Part shown: positions 37,382 to 45,846 of the stretch, piece after piece
Layout: each line of letters begins with the position of its first letter
Numbering within the stretch: the first letter of the stretch is position 1
From: JAWKSY01 sp041402125
GTDB lineage: Bacteria > Planctomycetota > GCA-002687715 > DRQF01
Direction of reading: 5' to 3'
DNA length: 64,000 nt
Assembly (NCBI GenBank): GCA_041402125.1
Contig: JAWKSY010000006.1
Location: 62,001-126,000, forward strand
The notes under the pieces: generated by a model
What the model was told of the DNA's origin: nothing
Seen by the model: only the letters and a program-made list of their open reading frames with translations
Databases searched by the model: none
Position numbers and translations under genes: made by a program

Positions 37382-39151
37382 CTACTCCTTGCGGTGGAAG
37401 CGCCGCTCGAGCTCGGCCAGCGTGATGCGAACGCGCGTCGGTCGCCCGTGCGGGCAGGCGGCCGACTTCGGACTGCTGCGCTCCCACTCGATGAGCTGGC
37501 GCACGTCGTCCTCGTCCAGACGATCCGCGAACTTCACCGCCGCCCGGCAGGCGCGGTGCGCGAGCCGGTCGCGTCGGATCTCGCGGAGCGCCCCGAGGGT
37601 CTCGTCCTCGTCGTCGCCGATCACGGCTTCCAGCAGCCGCCGCGGCGGCGTGCGGACGAGCTCCACCGGGACGGCCTCCACCGCGACGCTGCTGCCGCCG
37701 AAGGGACTCACCACGAGCCCGATCGCCGCGAGCTCGTCGCGCATCGCGTCGAGCCGGGCGAGCTCGTCCGGCGGCAGGTCGATGACCTCCGGGACGAGCA
37801 GGCGCTGGCTCGCGCCCTCCTCGCCGGGGGCGGCGAGGAGCCGCTCGAAGAGCATCCGTTCGTGGAGGGCGTGCTGATCGATGATGTAGAAGCCCTCCCG
37901 GTCCTCGACGAGGATGTAGGAGGCGTGGATCTGCATGAACCGCCCCGCGTCCTCGTCGGCGCGCAGCCGCGAGGGGAGCTCGGGCGGCGCCAGCGGGGCC
38001 GCGTCGCTCCGGGGGGCCGGAGAGGCGAAGAGCCGCTCCTGCTCGACGAAGGGTCTCGGTGCGGGCTCGGCCACCTCTCCCCGGACGGGGCTCCAGGCCT
38101 CGCGCGTCGGCGCGGTCCCGGTGGGCCCGGCCGCCGCCTCGTCGGGGAGCTCGAGGCGCGGCATCGGCCGCGCGCGCTCGAGCGCGTCGGTGACGGCCCG
38201 CTGCACCATCGAGAAGAGCGCGTTGCGCTGGCGGAACCGCACCTCGGCCTTCGCGGGATGGACGTTCACGTCGACGAGCTCGGGATCGATCGTGAGCTCG
38301 ATGAACCACACCGGGTAGCGGCGCGGCATCAGGAAGCCCTCGTAGGCCCGCTGCACCGCGTGTCCGAGGCTGCGGTCGCGGACCGACCGTTCGTTCACGT
38401 AGAGGAACTGCCGCGTCGAGGTCCCGCGCGCGACCTCGGGGAGCGCGATGAAGCCGCGGAGCGAGGCGCCGTCGGTCTTCCCCTCGACCGGGAGGAGGCT
38501 CCCCTCGAGGTCGCGCCCGAAGAAACGGACGAGGCGCTGCTCGAGGGACCCCGCGGGCTCGACGTGGAGGACGCGGCGACCGTTGTGGCGCAGCTCGAGG
38601 TCGATCTCGACCAGCGGCAGCACGAGCCGCGTGAGGGTCTCGGTGATGCGGGCGATCTCGCCGGAGTCGGACTTCAGGAACTTCCGCCGCGCCGGCGTGT
38701 CGTGGAAGAGGTCGCGGATCTCGACCTCGGTCCCCTCCGGGCCGCCCGCCTCGCGGACCTCGCCCGGACGACTCTTCTCGCAGGAGACGCGGTGGCCGAG
38801 GTCCTCGCCGCGGCGCCGCGAGAAGATCGAGGCGCGGGCCACCGAACCGATGCTCGCCAGCGCCTCGCCGCGGAATCCGTAGGAGAGGATCTGGAAGAGA
38901 TCCTCCACGTCCTCGATCTTGCTCGTCGCGTGCGGGGCGAAGGCCAGCGCGAGGTCGGCCGCGTCCATGCCGTCGCCGTCGTCGGTGACGCGAACGAGGC
39001 GCTTGCCGCCCTCCTCCACCTCGACGAGGATCCGTCGGGCGCCGGCGTCGAGGCTGTTCTCCACGAGCTCCTTCACGACGCTGGCGGGTCGTTCGATGAC
39101 CTCGCCGGCGGCGATCTTGTTCGCGACGTGAGTGGGCAGGACGCGGATCAT
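37382..39151 (-). CDS. mutL: DNA mismatch repair protein MutL
   Basis: The 589-residue protein links MutS recognition to strand removal. The N-terminal GHKL ATPase is complete: ELVENSLDA (about 28-36), DDGDGMDAADL (57-67) and the FRGEAL loop. The C-terminal domain carries the metal-binding endonuclease motif DQHALHERMLFE together with ACRAAVKF and CPHGRPT, so this is the nicking type of MutL found in organisms without MutH. Its ATG overlaps the holA stop (ATGA). It is the last gene of the ubiX-ubiA-holA-mutL set. Confidence 0.95.
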   Translation of the reverse strand: MIRVLPTHVANKIAAGEVIERPASVVKELVENSLDAGARRILVEVEEGGKRLVRVTDDGDGMDAADLALAFAPHATSKIEDVEDLFQILSYGFRGEALASIGSVARASIFSRRRGEDLGHRVSCEKSRPGEVREAGGPEGTEVEIRDLFHDTPARRKFLKSDSGEIARITETLTRLVLPLVEIDLELRHNGRRVLHVEPAGSLEQRLVRFFGRDLEGSLLPVEGKTDGASLRGFIALPEVARGTSTRQFLYVNERSVRDRSLGHAVQRAYEGFLMPRRYPVWFIELTIDPELVDVNVHPAKAEVRFRQRNALFSMVQRAVTDALERARPMPRLELPDEAAAGPTGTAPTREAWSPVRGEVAEPAPRPFVEQERLFASPAPRSDAAPLAPPELPSRLRADEDAGRFMQIHASYILVEDREGFYIIDQHALHERMLFERLLAAPGEEGASQRLLVPEVIDLPPDELARLDAMRDELAAIGLVVSPFGGSSVAVEAVPVELVRTPPRRLLEAVIGDDEDETLGALREIRRDRLAHRACRAAVKFADRLDEDDVRQLIEWERSSPKSAACPHGRPTRVRITLAELERRFHRKE

Positions 39152-40323
39152 CGCGGCATCGGCCTCCCGGAGAAGGGTCCGCCGCCCCGCCCGCTCCCAC
39201 CGACCGTCGGCGCGGCGATGGCGATGCGTCCCCGCGCGTGCTCGACGAGGAATCTCATCAGCAGGTCACGGGCATCTCCGGCCGAGCGCTTGAGCGCGGT
39301 CTCGGTCTCGCAGAGCGCGACGACCGCGTCGCCGAGCTCGCGGGGGTCGCGCGCGTCGAGCTGCGGGCGGAGCTTGCGACCGAGCCAGCCGCGCCCTCGC
39401 CCGAGCACGGCCTCGACCGCCTCGTCGAAGTCGTCGCCGCGCCGCGTCATCTCCACGAGGCGCCCGAGTTCCCGCAGGCGGCGGGCGATCATGGGGATGG
39501 CCCGCGCGACGATGTCGGTCGAGCGGAAGGAGCGGTGACCCCGCTCGTCCTTGACGCCGCGGTCGAAGAGGCGGTTCGCGGCCGCGATGGTGCCGTCCAG
39601 ATCGCGGGCGCCGAAGGCGTCGACGAGCTCGAAGATCGTCGCCTCCTCGCCGGTGCGGATCGCGGCGTCGACGTGGCTCATCAGGATGCGCTCGCCCTCG
39701 CCGACCTGGAGGATCAGCTTGTCGAGTTCGGACGCGATCCCGCGGAGTCCCGAGCCCACGCGCGAGGCGAGCGCATGCGCCACCGGCAGCTCGATCTTCT
39801 TCTTCGCGACCTCCGCCCGCTGGACGATCCAGCGCGCCAGTTCGTGGTCCCAGGCGGCCTTGCCGAATCCGTAGGGCGAGGCGTGGAGCGGCTCGCAGTC
39901 GACGACCCAGGCGCCCTTCTCCTCGAGCGCCTGCAGGGCCTTCGGCATCGTCACCTTCTTGCCGCGGCGCGTCACGAGGGACTCGTCGTCGAGGACGAGC
40001 CGCGCCTCGGGCGGGTCCTTCAGGATCGACTCGAGCACGGAGGCGCAGGAGTTCACGACTCCGGACGCGCCCTCGACGACGATCACCTTCCCGCTGCCGA
40101 AGAGGCTTCCGGTGCAGAGCTCGTCGAGGAGATCCACCGCGACGTCCTCGTGGGCCTCCGGATCGAAGGGCAGGACGTCGACGTCCTCTCCGAGGCGCCG
40201 CAGGAGGGCCTGACGGACCTCCGCGCGCAGGTACTCCTCCGCCCCGGTCACGACGAGGATCCCGGGCAGGGCGTCGCGCTTGGTGCGGTTGAGGTCCTTG
40301 ATCGCCGCGACGGCGCGGATCAC
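39148..40323 (-). CDS. holA: DNA polymerase III delta subunit
   Basis: The delta subunit opens the sliding clamp in the clamp-loader complex. The 391-residue protein has the family pattern LVVTGAEEYLRAEVRQAL (about 22-39), ARLVLDDESLVTRRGKK, GLRGIASELDKLILQVGEGE and the following TIFELVDAFGARD. The C-terminal helical collar domain is present. The GTG start at 40323 overlaps the ubiA stop (GTGA), and the stop overlaps the mutL ATG. The long upstream open frame is a shadow of ubiA and ubiX. Confidence 0.88.
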   Translation of the reverse strand: MIRAVAAIKDLNRTKRDALPGILVVTGAEEYLRAEVRQALLRRLGEDVDVLPFDPEAHEDVAVDLLDELCTGSLFGSGKVIVVEGASGVVNSCASVLESILKDPPEARLVLDDESLVTRRGKKVTMPKALQALEEKGAWVVDCEPLHASPYGFGKAAWDHELARWIVQRAEVAKKKIELPVAHALASRVGSGLRGIASELDKLILQVGEGERILMSHVDAAIRTGEEATIFELVDAFGARDLDGTIAAANRLFDRGVKDERGHRSFRSTDIVARAIPMIARRLRELGRLVEMTRRGDDFDEAVEAVLGRGRGWLGRKLRPQLDARDPRELGDAVVALCETETALKRSAGDARDLLMRFLVEHARGRIAIAAPTVGGSGRGGGPFSGRPMPR

Positions 40324-41204
40324 GGCGCGCCGCCGTGGATCAGGAGGTCGAGGATGGTGCCGAGCATGACGACGAAGGCGATCACGACGTTGACGTGGAA
40401 GAAGGCCTGGGCGATGCGGTCGAAACGGCCGCCCCGGAGGAGGGCGTGCTCGACGACGAGCAGCGCGGCGACGAGGACGACGGCGGTCTGGTAGATCCAG
40501 CCCAGTCCGGCCGAGCGGCCCGTAAGGTACAGCGCGATGGGGACGAGGGCGTGCGACAGCCGGGCGAGGAGGAGCGCGCCGGTGCGCCCCATCCGGGCCG
40601 GGACCGAGTGCAGTCCCTCGCGCCGGTCGTGCTCGACGTCCTGGAAGGCGTAGAGGATGTCGAATCCGGCGGTCCAGAAGAGCACCGCGGCTCCGAGCCA
40701 GAGCGCCGGCCAGGCCCCCGCCGGGCTCCCCTGGACGGCGACCCAGGCGCCCAGCGGCGAGAGCCCGAGCGCGATCCCGAGCACGTAGTGCGCCCCCGAG
40801 AAGAAGCGCTTGGTGAGCGAGTAGCCGAGGAGCACGAGCAGCGTGGGACCGGCCAGCCAGAACGCCCAGGGCGCCTTCCCCTCGACGCGCAGCATCCAGG
40901 CCGCGAGGAAGAACAGCGCGACCGAGATCAGGGTCGCGACGACCATGTATCCCGGCGAGACCGCCCCCGTCACGGAGGCGCGTCCCGCGGTGCGCGGATT
41001 GGTGGCGTCGAAGCGGCGATCGACGAGGCGATTGAAGGTCATCGCCGCCGTGCGGGCGCCGACCATCGCCACGAGGATCCAGAGGAAGGTCCAGGCCGGC
41101 GGCCAGCCCTCGGCCGCGAGGAAGGCGCCGGCCACGGCGTAGGGCAAGGCGAAGAGCGTGTGCTCGAAGCGGATGAGCCCGAGGAAGGTCGCGGTCCGTC
41201 CCAC
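40320..41204 (-). CDS. ubiA: UbiA-family polyprenyltransferase
   Basis: This is a 294-residue membrane protein with about eight to nine helices and both Asp-rich motifs of the family: NRLVDRRFDATNPRT (about 58-72) and DVEHDRREGLHSVPARMG (about 188-205). It attaches a prenyl chain to an aromatic ring in quinone synthesis. With UbiX encoded three bases upstream, it may act in ubiquinone-like or futalosine-pathway menaquinone synthesis (MqnP). The sequence alone does not decide which. No ubiD/mqnL gene is in the window. It overlaps holA by four bases. Confidence 0.9.
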   Translation of the reverse strand: MGRTATFLGLIRFEHTLFALPYAVAGAFLAAEGWPPAWTFLWILVAMVGARTAAMTFNRLVDRRFDATNPRTAGRASVTGAVSPGYMVVATLISVALFFLAAWMLRVEGKAPWAFWLAGPTLLVLLGYSLTKRFFSGAHYVLGIALGLSPLGAWVAVQGSPAGAWPALWLGAAVLFWTAGFDILYAFQDVEHDRREGLHSVPARMGRTGALLLARLSHALVPIALYLTGRSAGLGWIYQTAVVLVAALLVVEHALLRGGRFDRIAQAFFHVNVVIAFVVMLGTILDLLIHGGAP

Positions 41205-41207
41205 CGA

Positions 41208-41807
41208 TCAGTCGCCCCAGGGCTTCACGACGTCGTGCTCGATGTCGAGGACGTCCAGCACCTTCCCCACCACGTGATCGAGGAGCGCGTCGATGGACTC
41301 CGGACGGCGGTAGAACCCCGGCGCGCAGGGCAGGATCGTCGCTCCGGCCTCGGCGAGCGCGGTGAGGTTCCGCAGGTGGATGAGCGAGAGCGGCGTCTCG
41401 CGCGGGCACAGGACCAGCGGACGCCGCTCCTTCAGGCAGACGTCGGCCGCGCGCTCGATGAGGTTCGAGGAGACGCCGGATGCGATCCGCCCCACCGTTC
41501 CCATCGAGCAGGGAAGGATGACCATGCCGCCCCGGAGCGCGGAGCCGCTCGCGATGGGCGCCGCGACGTCGCGGTGGTCGAAGATGCGGAGATCGGCCCC
41601 CTCGAGTCCGAAGTCCTCTGCCCGCGCGCGGCCCTCCTCGACCCACCTCGCCGGCCCCACCTCCTCGCGGAGGACGATCGCGGCCGAGGGCGAGACGACG
41701 AGGTCGAGCGGTCGGCCGAGCTCGGCGAGTCGCTGCAACAGACGGACGCCGTAGGGCGCGCCGGAGGCGCCGGTGAGGGCGATGACGAGTCTTCGGGAGG
41801 CGGGCAT
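41208..41807 (-). CDS. ubiX: Flavin prenyltransferase UbiX
   Basis: UbiX makes prenylated FMN for UbiD-type decarboxylases. The 199-residue protein has the expected IALTGASGAPYGVRLLQ near the N-terminus, DLVVSPSAAIVLREE, the ILPCSMGTVGRIASG loop, RRPLVLCPRETPLS and the C-terminal ALLDHVVGKVLDVLDIEHD. The ATG at 41807 is preferred to an upstream in-frame ATG (41822) because it begins MPASRRLVIALTGASG and because a -10 box lies between them. It is the first gene of the ubiX-ubiA-holA-mutL set. Confidence 0.93.
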   Translation of the reverse strand: MPASRRLVIALTGASGAPYGVRLLQRLAELGRPLDLVVSPSAAIVLREEVGPARWVEEGRARAEDFGLEGADLRIFDHRDVAAPIASGSALRGGMVILPCSMGTVGRIASGVSSNLIERAADVCLKERRPLVLCPRETPLSLIHLRNLTALAEAGATILPCAPGFYRRPESIDALLDHVVGKVLDVLDIEHDVVKPWGD

Positions 41808-41812
41808 GCGGG

Positions 41813-41818
41813 AGTATA
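41813..41818 (-). promoter_or_regulatory. -10-like box of ubiX
   Basis: On the minus strand TATACT is followed by CCCGC and the ATG of ubiX, the same arrangement as at nadD. No ribosome-binding site lies between, which fits a leaderless transcript. No clear -35 box is seen. Confidence 0.45.
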
Positions 41819-41924
41819 GCATCGCGGTCCCGCGGCCCCGGAACGGAGCGAGACCCTCCGCCGCGCCGGACGCCTCCGGACCCGGGACGTGCGCACGAGG
41901 ACCGGCCGGAGGCCCCGGAAAGGA

Positions 41925-41991
41925 AGCGAGGGCGCCCGGCCGTGCCGGACACCCTCGCTGGTGATCACTCCCCCGTCAGGCGCGACGGGGG
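41925..41991 (-). terminator. Two hairpins after the large lipoprotein gene
   Basis: CCCCCGTC/GACGGGGG (41970-41977 with 41984-41991, perfect eight-base stem) and AGCGAGGG/CCCTCGCT (41925-41932 with 41952-41959, with an inner CCGGC/GCCGG stem) lie within 100 bases downstream of the stop at 42023. Together they probably end the minus-strand transcript. Confidence 0.4.
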
Positions 41992-42022
41992 AACCGGGTG
42001 AGCGCCCCGCGGGCGCGCGGGC

Positions 42023-44707
42023 TCACTGGTCGAAGTAGTTGTAGAGCTTCGTGGCCGGGATCACGACCGAACCGAGGAAGGAGCTGTTCGCGTAGGAGAA
42101 CAGCGCCACGTTGCCGCTCGACGTCGAGATGTAGATCACCGGGTTGCCGGCGATCGTCAGCGCGTCGAAGGCCGCGTCGGTCGGAGCGTTGAACTGGGCC
42201 GGAAGCTGGAACAGGCGCGTCTGCATGAAGGTCCGGAAGGGAGCCGGACCCATGAAGCCGGGCATCGGGCCGAGGTTGAAGTTCGTCATCTGGAACTCGA
42301 CCGCCGTCGAGGCGCCCGCGTTCGCGATGATGAAGCCTCCGCCGAGACCGGACAGCGTGTTCCAGACGCCCGAGGTCGGCTGGACGAAGCCCGGGATGGT
42401 CTGCCAGATCTTGCCGTCGGGACCGTTCGAGTTGAACACCGGCGGGTTGATCGAGTCGGACTCGTAGAGCGTCACCTGGTTGTCGAAGCGGTTCGGGATG
42501 AAGGCCTGGTAGGCGCCGCTGCCGCCCATCTTGTTCCAGCGCGCCGAGCAGAGGATGTCCTGCGGCGCGGGGCCGGTCAGGAAGGTCGCGCGCTGCGTGA
42601 ACGTCGCCACCGTGACTCGCGTGAAGCTGTCGTCACCCGAGTTCAGGACGAGGACGTCCTCGTTCGCCGGCATGACCGTGACCGCCGTCGGGAAGGAGCC
42701 GACCGCGGTCGTTCCCGTGACGGTGTGGAAGCTCGGCGACGCGGCCTGGACGTTGACGCGCTGCAGGGTTCCCTGGTCCGTGTTCGACACGTAGAGGTTG
42801 GCGAAGGCCGGATCGATGCCGAGGCCGCCCGGCGAGGCGACGCCGGGGACGGTGCCGAGGATCTGCCAGGTGTTGGAGTTGAAGATCTTGAGCGCCTTGG
42901 CGGTGCCGTCGATCACGTAGAGGAAGTCGCCGTGCGTGGGGTTGTAGGTCATCACGCCCGTCGGCGGGTTGTTGGTATCGACGACGCCCATGATCGTCCC
43001 GTTCTGCGGGTTCGGGATCGCGGGGTCGCCGCCGGCGGTGATGAGCGCCGCTCCCGCGGTGCGGGGGCTGACGCGCGGCGGGTTCGGGCCGATCGGGTTG
43101 CCCATGGCGACGTCGCGCGGATCGCTCAGGGTGTTCGGATCCTCGAGCGGGTTCGCGACCGGCAGCGGCTGACCGAGGTGCACGCCGCCCGGCTGGCCGT
43201 TCACCGTGTTACGGCCCGACGAGAGCGCCGAGAGACGGTTGCCCGAGACGGCGACGGTGAGGTCGTGCGCGACCGGGTTGTTCGCCAGCGCGGGGCCATT
43301 GGCCATCGTGTAGGTCAGCGCGACGTCGTTCGCGAGCGGGTTGCGGTCGCGATCGGTGATGCCCACCACGCCGTCCTGCGGCGCGGGCGAGGTGTCGACC
43401 GCGTTCGCGTTGCCCATGCCGAAGGCGATGATCTGGATCGTCTTCGGGGTGCCCGGCTGCGAACCCGGCAGCGGCAGCGCCGGCGGGAGCAGCAGCGTGT
43501 TCCCGAGGTTGTTGATCGGACGCGCGGCGCCGATCGAACCGTAGAGATCGGAGTCGATGCCGTAGTTCTGCGTCGTCACCGGGAAGGGAACCGGGGTCGG
43601 CACGCCGGGGCCGGCGGCCGGGTTGTCGACGCCGACGGCCGTGGTGCCGTCGACGAAGCGGATGCGCACGATCGTCGGGTTGTGGAAGGGATCGGGCTGG
43701 TACGCGACGTAGCGGTAGTTCGGCGGGATGAGCTGCGACGGCACGCCGGAGTTGTAGTTCACCTGCAGGTTCGCGCCGCCGGTGGCGAGCATCATCGGGA
43801 CGCCGGCGCTGAAGTCGTTGATCGGCAGCGGGATCGAGATGAAGGGATCCTGCGTCGTCGTGTTGCCGACACCGACCAGGCTCTGGAAGTCGATCGCCTC
43901 GTTGAAACGCAGCGTGAATTCCTGGTTGAGCGGAACGTTCGTCGAGCCGGTGACCGGCAGCGAGGGCGAGGAGGCCGGCTCGATCGGGGTCACGTCGCCG
44001 CCGACCGAGAAGGTGTAGACGTACTCCTCCGGGTTGAAGCAGGCGCCGGAGCGGGTGAAGACGCAGAGCGGACCGCCGTCGATGCCGCGGATGCCGTTCG
44101 GGTTCGTCGAGGTCGGACCGCGCAGCTTGAAGCGGTACTCGCCGGCCGGAAGCGCGCCGGGCTGACCCGGAACCATCGGGTCCTCGACGTAGAGGCGCAG
44201 GGTGGCCGGCGTCTCGTCGCCGGTCAGCGCGTTCGAGGCGTCGATCGAGCCGAGACGGTCGATCAGGAGCGGGAAGGTCGCCGAGGGCATGCCGTTGAGC
44301 GGCACGGTCTCGAGGACGATCGCGTCCGACGTCGTGGTCGCGGAGTGGATGAACTCCTGCGTCGTCCCGACGAGGACGAAGTTCGGGAAGATCGTCTTCA
44401 CGTCGACGCCGCGGTCGAAGACGAGCTCGAAGCGGTGGATGTCACCGGCGCCGGGGGCGTTGGTGAGACCGAAGCCCGAGCCCGGAACCGAGCCGGAGGG
44501 CGCGCTGAAGTTGAAGTTCGCGGTCTCGACGATCGTGGTGCCGTTCGTCGAGACGAGAGCGGGGAACTGCATCATCGAGACGGCGTTGACCGAGCCGCCG
44601 CCCCCGCCGCCACCACCACCGCCGCCACCGCAGGCGGCCAGCGTGATCACGAGGCTCGTCGCGACGATGAACAGCGTCGCATTCGTCCGGGTTCGCTTGC
44701 CAAACAT
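42023..44707 (-). CDS. Large poly-Gly lipoprotein with Ig-like and beta-propeller domains
   Basis: The signal peptide ends in the lipobox LAAC (Cys at residue 26), followed at once by twelve glycines. The 894-residue protein has a bacterial Ig-like segment with the pattern TNVPLNQEFTLRFNEAID (about 255-275) and further beta domains. Its C-terminal half contains YncE/NHL-type propeller blades (GVMTYNPTHGDFLYVIDG, PGGLGIDPAFANLYVSNT, VMPANEDVLVLNSGDDS). The Gly tract is likely a flexible tether from the membrane. It has its own promoter (44771-44799) and ends at hairpins. The role is unknown; surface display is likely. Confidence 0.82.
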   Translation of the reverse strand: MFGKRTRTNATLFIVATSLVITLAACGGGGGGGGGGGGSVNAVSMMQFPALVSTNGTTIVETANFNFSAPSGSVPGSGFGLTNAPGAGDIHRFELVFDRGVDVKTIFPNFVLVGTTQEFIHSATTTSDAIVLETVPLNGMPSATFPLLIDRLGSIDASNALTGDETPATLRLYVEDPMVPGQPGALPAGEYRFKLRGPTSTNPNGIRGIDGGPLCVFTRSGACFNPEEYVYTFSVGGDVTPIEPASSPSLPVTGSTNVPLNQEFTLRFNEAIDFQSLVGVGNTTTQDPFISIPLPINDFSAGVPMMLATGGANLQVNYNSGVPSQLIPPNYRYVAYQPDPFHNPTIVRIRFVDGTTAVGVDNPAAGPGVPTPVPFPVTTQNYGIDSDLYGSIGAARPINNLGNTLLLPPALPLPGSQPGTPKTIQIIAFGMGNANAVDTSPAPQDGVVGITDRDRNPLANDVALTYTMANGPALANNPVAHDLTVAVSGNRLSALSSGRNTVNGQPGGVHLGQPLPVANPLEDPNTLSDPRDVAMGNPIGPNPPRVSPRTAGAALITAGGDPAIPNPQNGTIMGVVDTNNPPTGVMTYNPTHGDFLYVIDGTAKALKIFNSNTWQILGTVPGVASPGGLGIDPAFANLYVSNTDQGTLQRVNVQAASPSFHTVTGTTAVGSFPTAVTVMPANEDVLVLNSGDDSFTRVTVATFTQRATFLTGPAPQDILCSARWNKMGGSGAYQAFIPNRFDNQVTLYESDSINPPVFNSNGPDGKIWQTIPGFVQPTSGVWNTLSGLGGGFIIANAGASTAVEFQMTNFNLGPMPGFMGPAPFRTFMQTRLFQLPAQFNAPTDAAFDALTIAGNPVIYISTSSGNVALFSYANSSFLGSVVIPATKLYNYFDQ

Positions 44708-44770
44708 CGACGTCTCCAGGCGTTGAGGCCAATCGCACCGACCGAGCTCGCCTCGGGCGGGTGTTCGGAG

Positions 44771-44799
44771 ATTATTCTCCGCACCCTCCCGGACCGCAA
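44771..44799 (-). promoter_or_regulatory. Promoter of the poly-Gly lipoprotein gene
   Basis: On the minus strand TTGCGG (44799-44794) and AATAAT (44776-44771) are separated by exactly 17 bases. The start codon at 44707 is about 64 bases further on. Confidence 0.5.
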
Positions 44800-44826
44800 G
44801 TGTCGGACCAATGCCGAGTGCCGAAT

Positions 44827-44855
44827 CTCAAGATCCTGCGGAGCAAGGACTTGAG
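44827..44855 (-). terminator. Ten-base-pair hairpin upstream of the poly-Gly lipoprotein
   Basis: CTCAAG (44827-44832) pairs with CTTGAG (44850-44855) and TCCT with AGGA, with one bulged A and an eight-base loop. It lies between the end of the CPBP gene and the next promoter, so a terminator for the CPBP gene is the simplest reading. No T-run follows. Confidence 0.4.
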
Positions 44856-44988
44856 CTTCACGACCGGCTCGGCCGGGGGTCTCGCGATGTAAAGCCGCTC
44901 GACGCCGGTGCGGTTTTGAACGGCCCCGCCCCCCGGAGCCGCGGAAGCGACGGCCACCCCGGAGCTTGGGACCGCGCGATCCCGCGCT

Positions 44989-45735
44989 TCAGTTCGCGCC
45001 GAGGTGGATCAGGATGTCGTAGAAGGCGTGCGTGTAGACCGCGACGGCCAGCCCGCGCCAGAAATAGAGGGCGGCGAGGAGGAGTCCGGCCAGGAATCGG
45101 AAGCCGAAGAGGGCGCCCGTCAGCGGATCCGCCCCCTCTCCCACGTGATGGTAGGCCGAAAACGCCAGCGCCGAGACGAGGGTGATGACGGCGAGCGGCA
45201 GGAAGAGCGACCACCCCCCCGAGCGCCCGGTCCGGCGCTCGACCTCGAAGGCCTCCCAGGGATCCAGGCGCAGGAGGACGATCGGGATCCGGATCATCCC
45301 GAAGCGGAAGACGATCTCCTCGTAGACGCCGGCGCCGAGGTCGAGCACGAGATCGCCGGCCGGGGCGCGCGACAGGAAGGGCTCCTGGATCCACAGGACG
45401 ACCGGCGCGAGGAGTCCGGCCCAGACGGTGCACTCGAGCAGGAAGGGCACGAGGTAGCGCAGGGGCGATTCCCGCCGGCGCCAGTAGGTCATCAATCCCG
45501 CGACGACGAGGGTGAAGAGGAAGACGTGGAAGAGCGGCACCGCCACCTCCCCCGCCGCCCCGAGCGCCCGCTTGAGCGCGTGATCGGCCGCGTTCCGCGC
45601 CAGGTTGCCGGTGAGGATCGTGCCGACCTCGTAGAGCCCGAGGAGGAAGATCACCATCACCGCGTTGAAGGGAGCCTCGCGCGTGTGGCGCCAGTACTCG
45701 GAGAGGCTGAGGGCGGGTCGGCTCGGGCGTCGCAC
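44989..45735 (-). CDS. CPBP-family intramembrane glutamic protease (CAAX-protease-like)
   Basis: This 248-residue membrane protein has about seven helices. The motifs of the family are all present: EEIVFRFG (EExxxR), FSAYHH in the next helix (FxxxH) and HAFYDILIH near the end. Such proteins cleave substrates within membranes or act as immunity or accessory proteins; the substrate here is unknown. The start is a GTG at 45735, six bases after a -10-like TAGAGT. It is divergent from ruvB. Confidence 0.85.
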   Translation of the reverse strand: MRRPSRPALSLSEYWRHTREAPFNAVMVIFLLGLYEVGTILTGNLARNAADHALKRALGAAGEVAVPLFHVFLFTLVVAGLMTYWRRRESPLRYLVPFLLECTVWAGLLAPVVLWIQEPFLSRAPAGDLVLDLGAGVYEEIVFRFGMIRIPIVLLRLDPWEAFEVERRTGRSGGWSLFLPLAVITLVSALAFSAYHHVGEGADPLTGALFGFRFLAGLLLAALYFWRGLAVAVYTHAFYDILIHLGAN

Positions 45736-45741
45736 GGCGGG

Positions 45742-45747
45742 ACTCTA
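45742..45747 (-). promoter_or_regulatory. -10-like box of the CPBP gene
   Basis: On the minus strand TAGAGT is followed by CCCGCC and the GTG start, very like the nadD and ubiX arrangements. This is consistent with a leaderless transcript. Confidence 0.35.
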
Positions 45748-45834
45748 ACAGGCGGTCGAGGACGGGATTCGACCCCGGCGCCCGGAATCGGGCGCGGCGA
45801 GCCGACGCGGCGGGGCGCCGTCGTCCGGGGCGGT

Positions 45835-45840
45835 TATCCT
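45835..45840 (+). promoter_or_regulatory. -10-like box of ruvB
   Basis: TATCCT is followed by GGGGGC and the GTG of ruvB at 45847. The G-run could act as a weak ribosome site or the mRNA could be leaderless. No -35 box stands out. Confidence 0.35.
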
Positions 45841-45846
45841 GGGGGC

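Noticed and set aside
44827..44855. Riboswitch in the leader of the poly-Gly lipoprotein gene.
   Set aside because: The hairpin lies upstream of the predicted promoter, and no conserved riboswitch core is recognisable; a terminator is simpler.
45755..45785. A T-arm-like sequence (GGGGTCGAATCCC on the minus strand) near the ruvB promoter.
   Set aside because: No acceptor stem, D-arm or anticodon arm can be formed around it, so it is not a tRNA.
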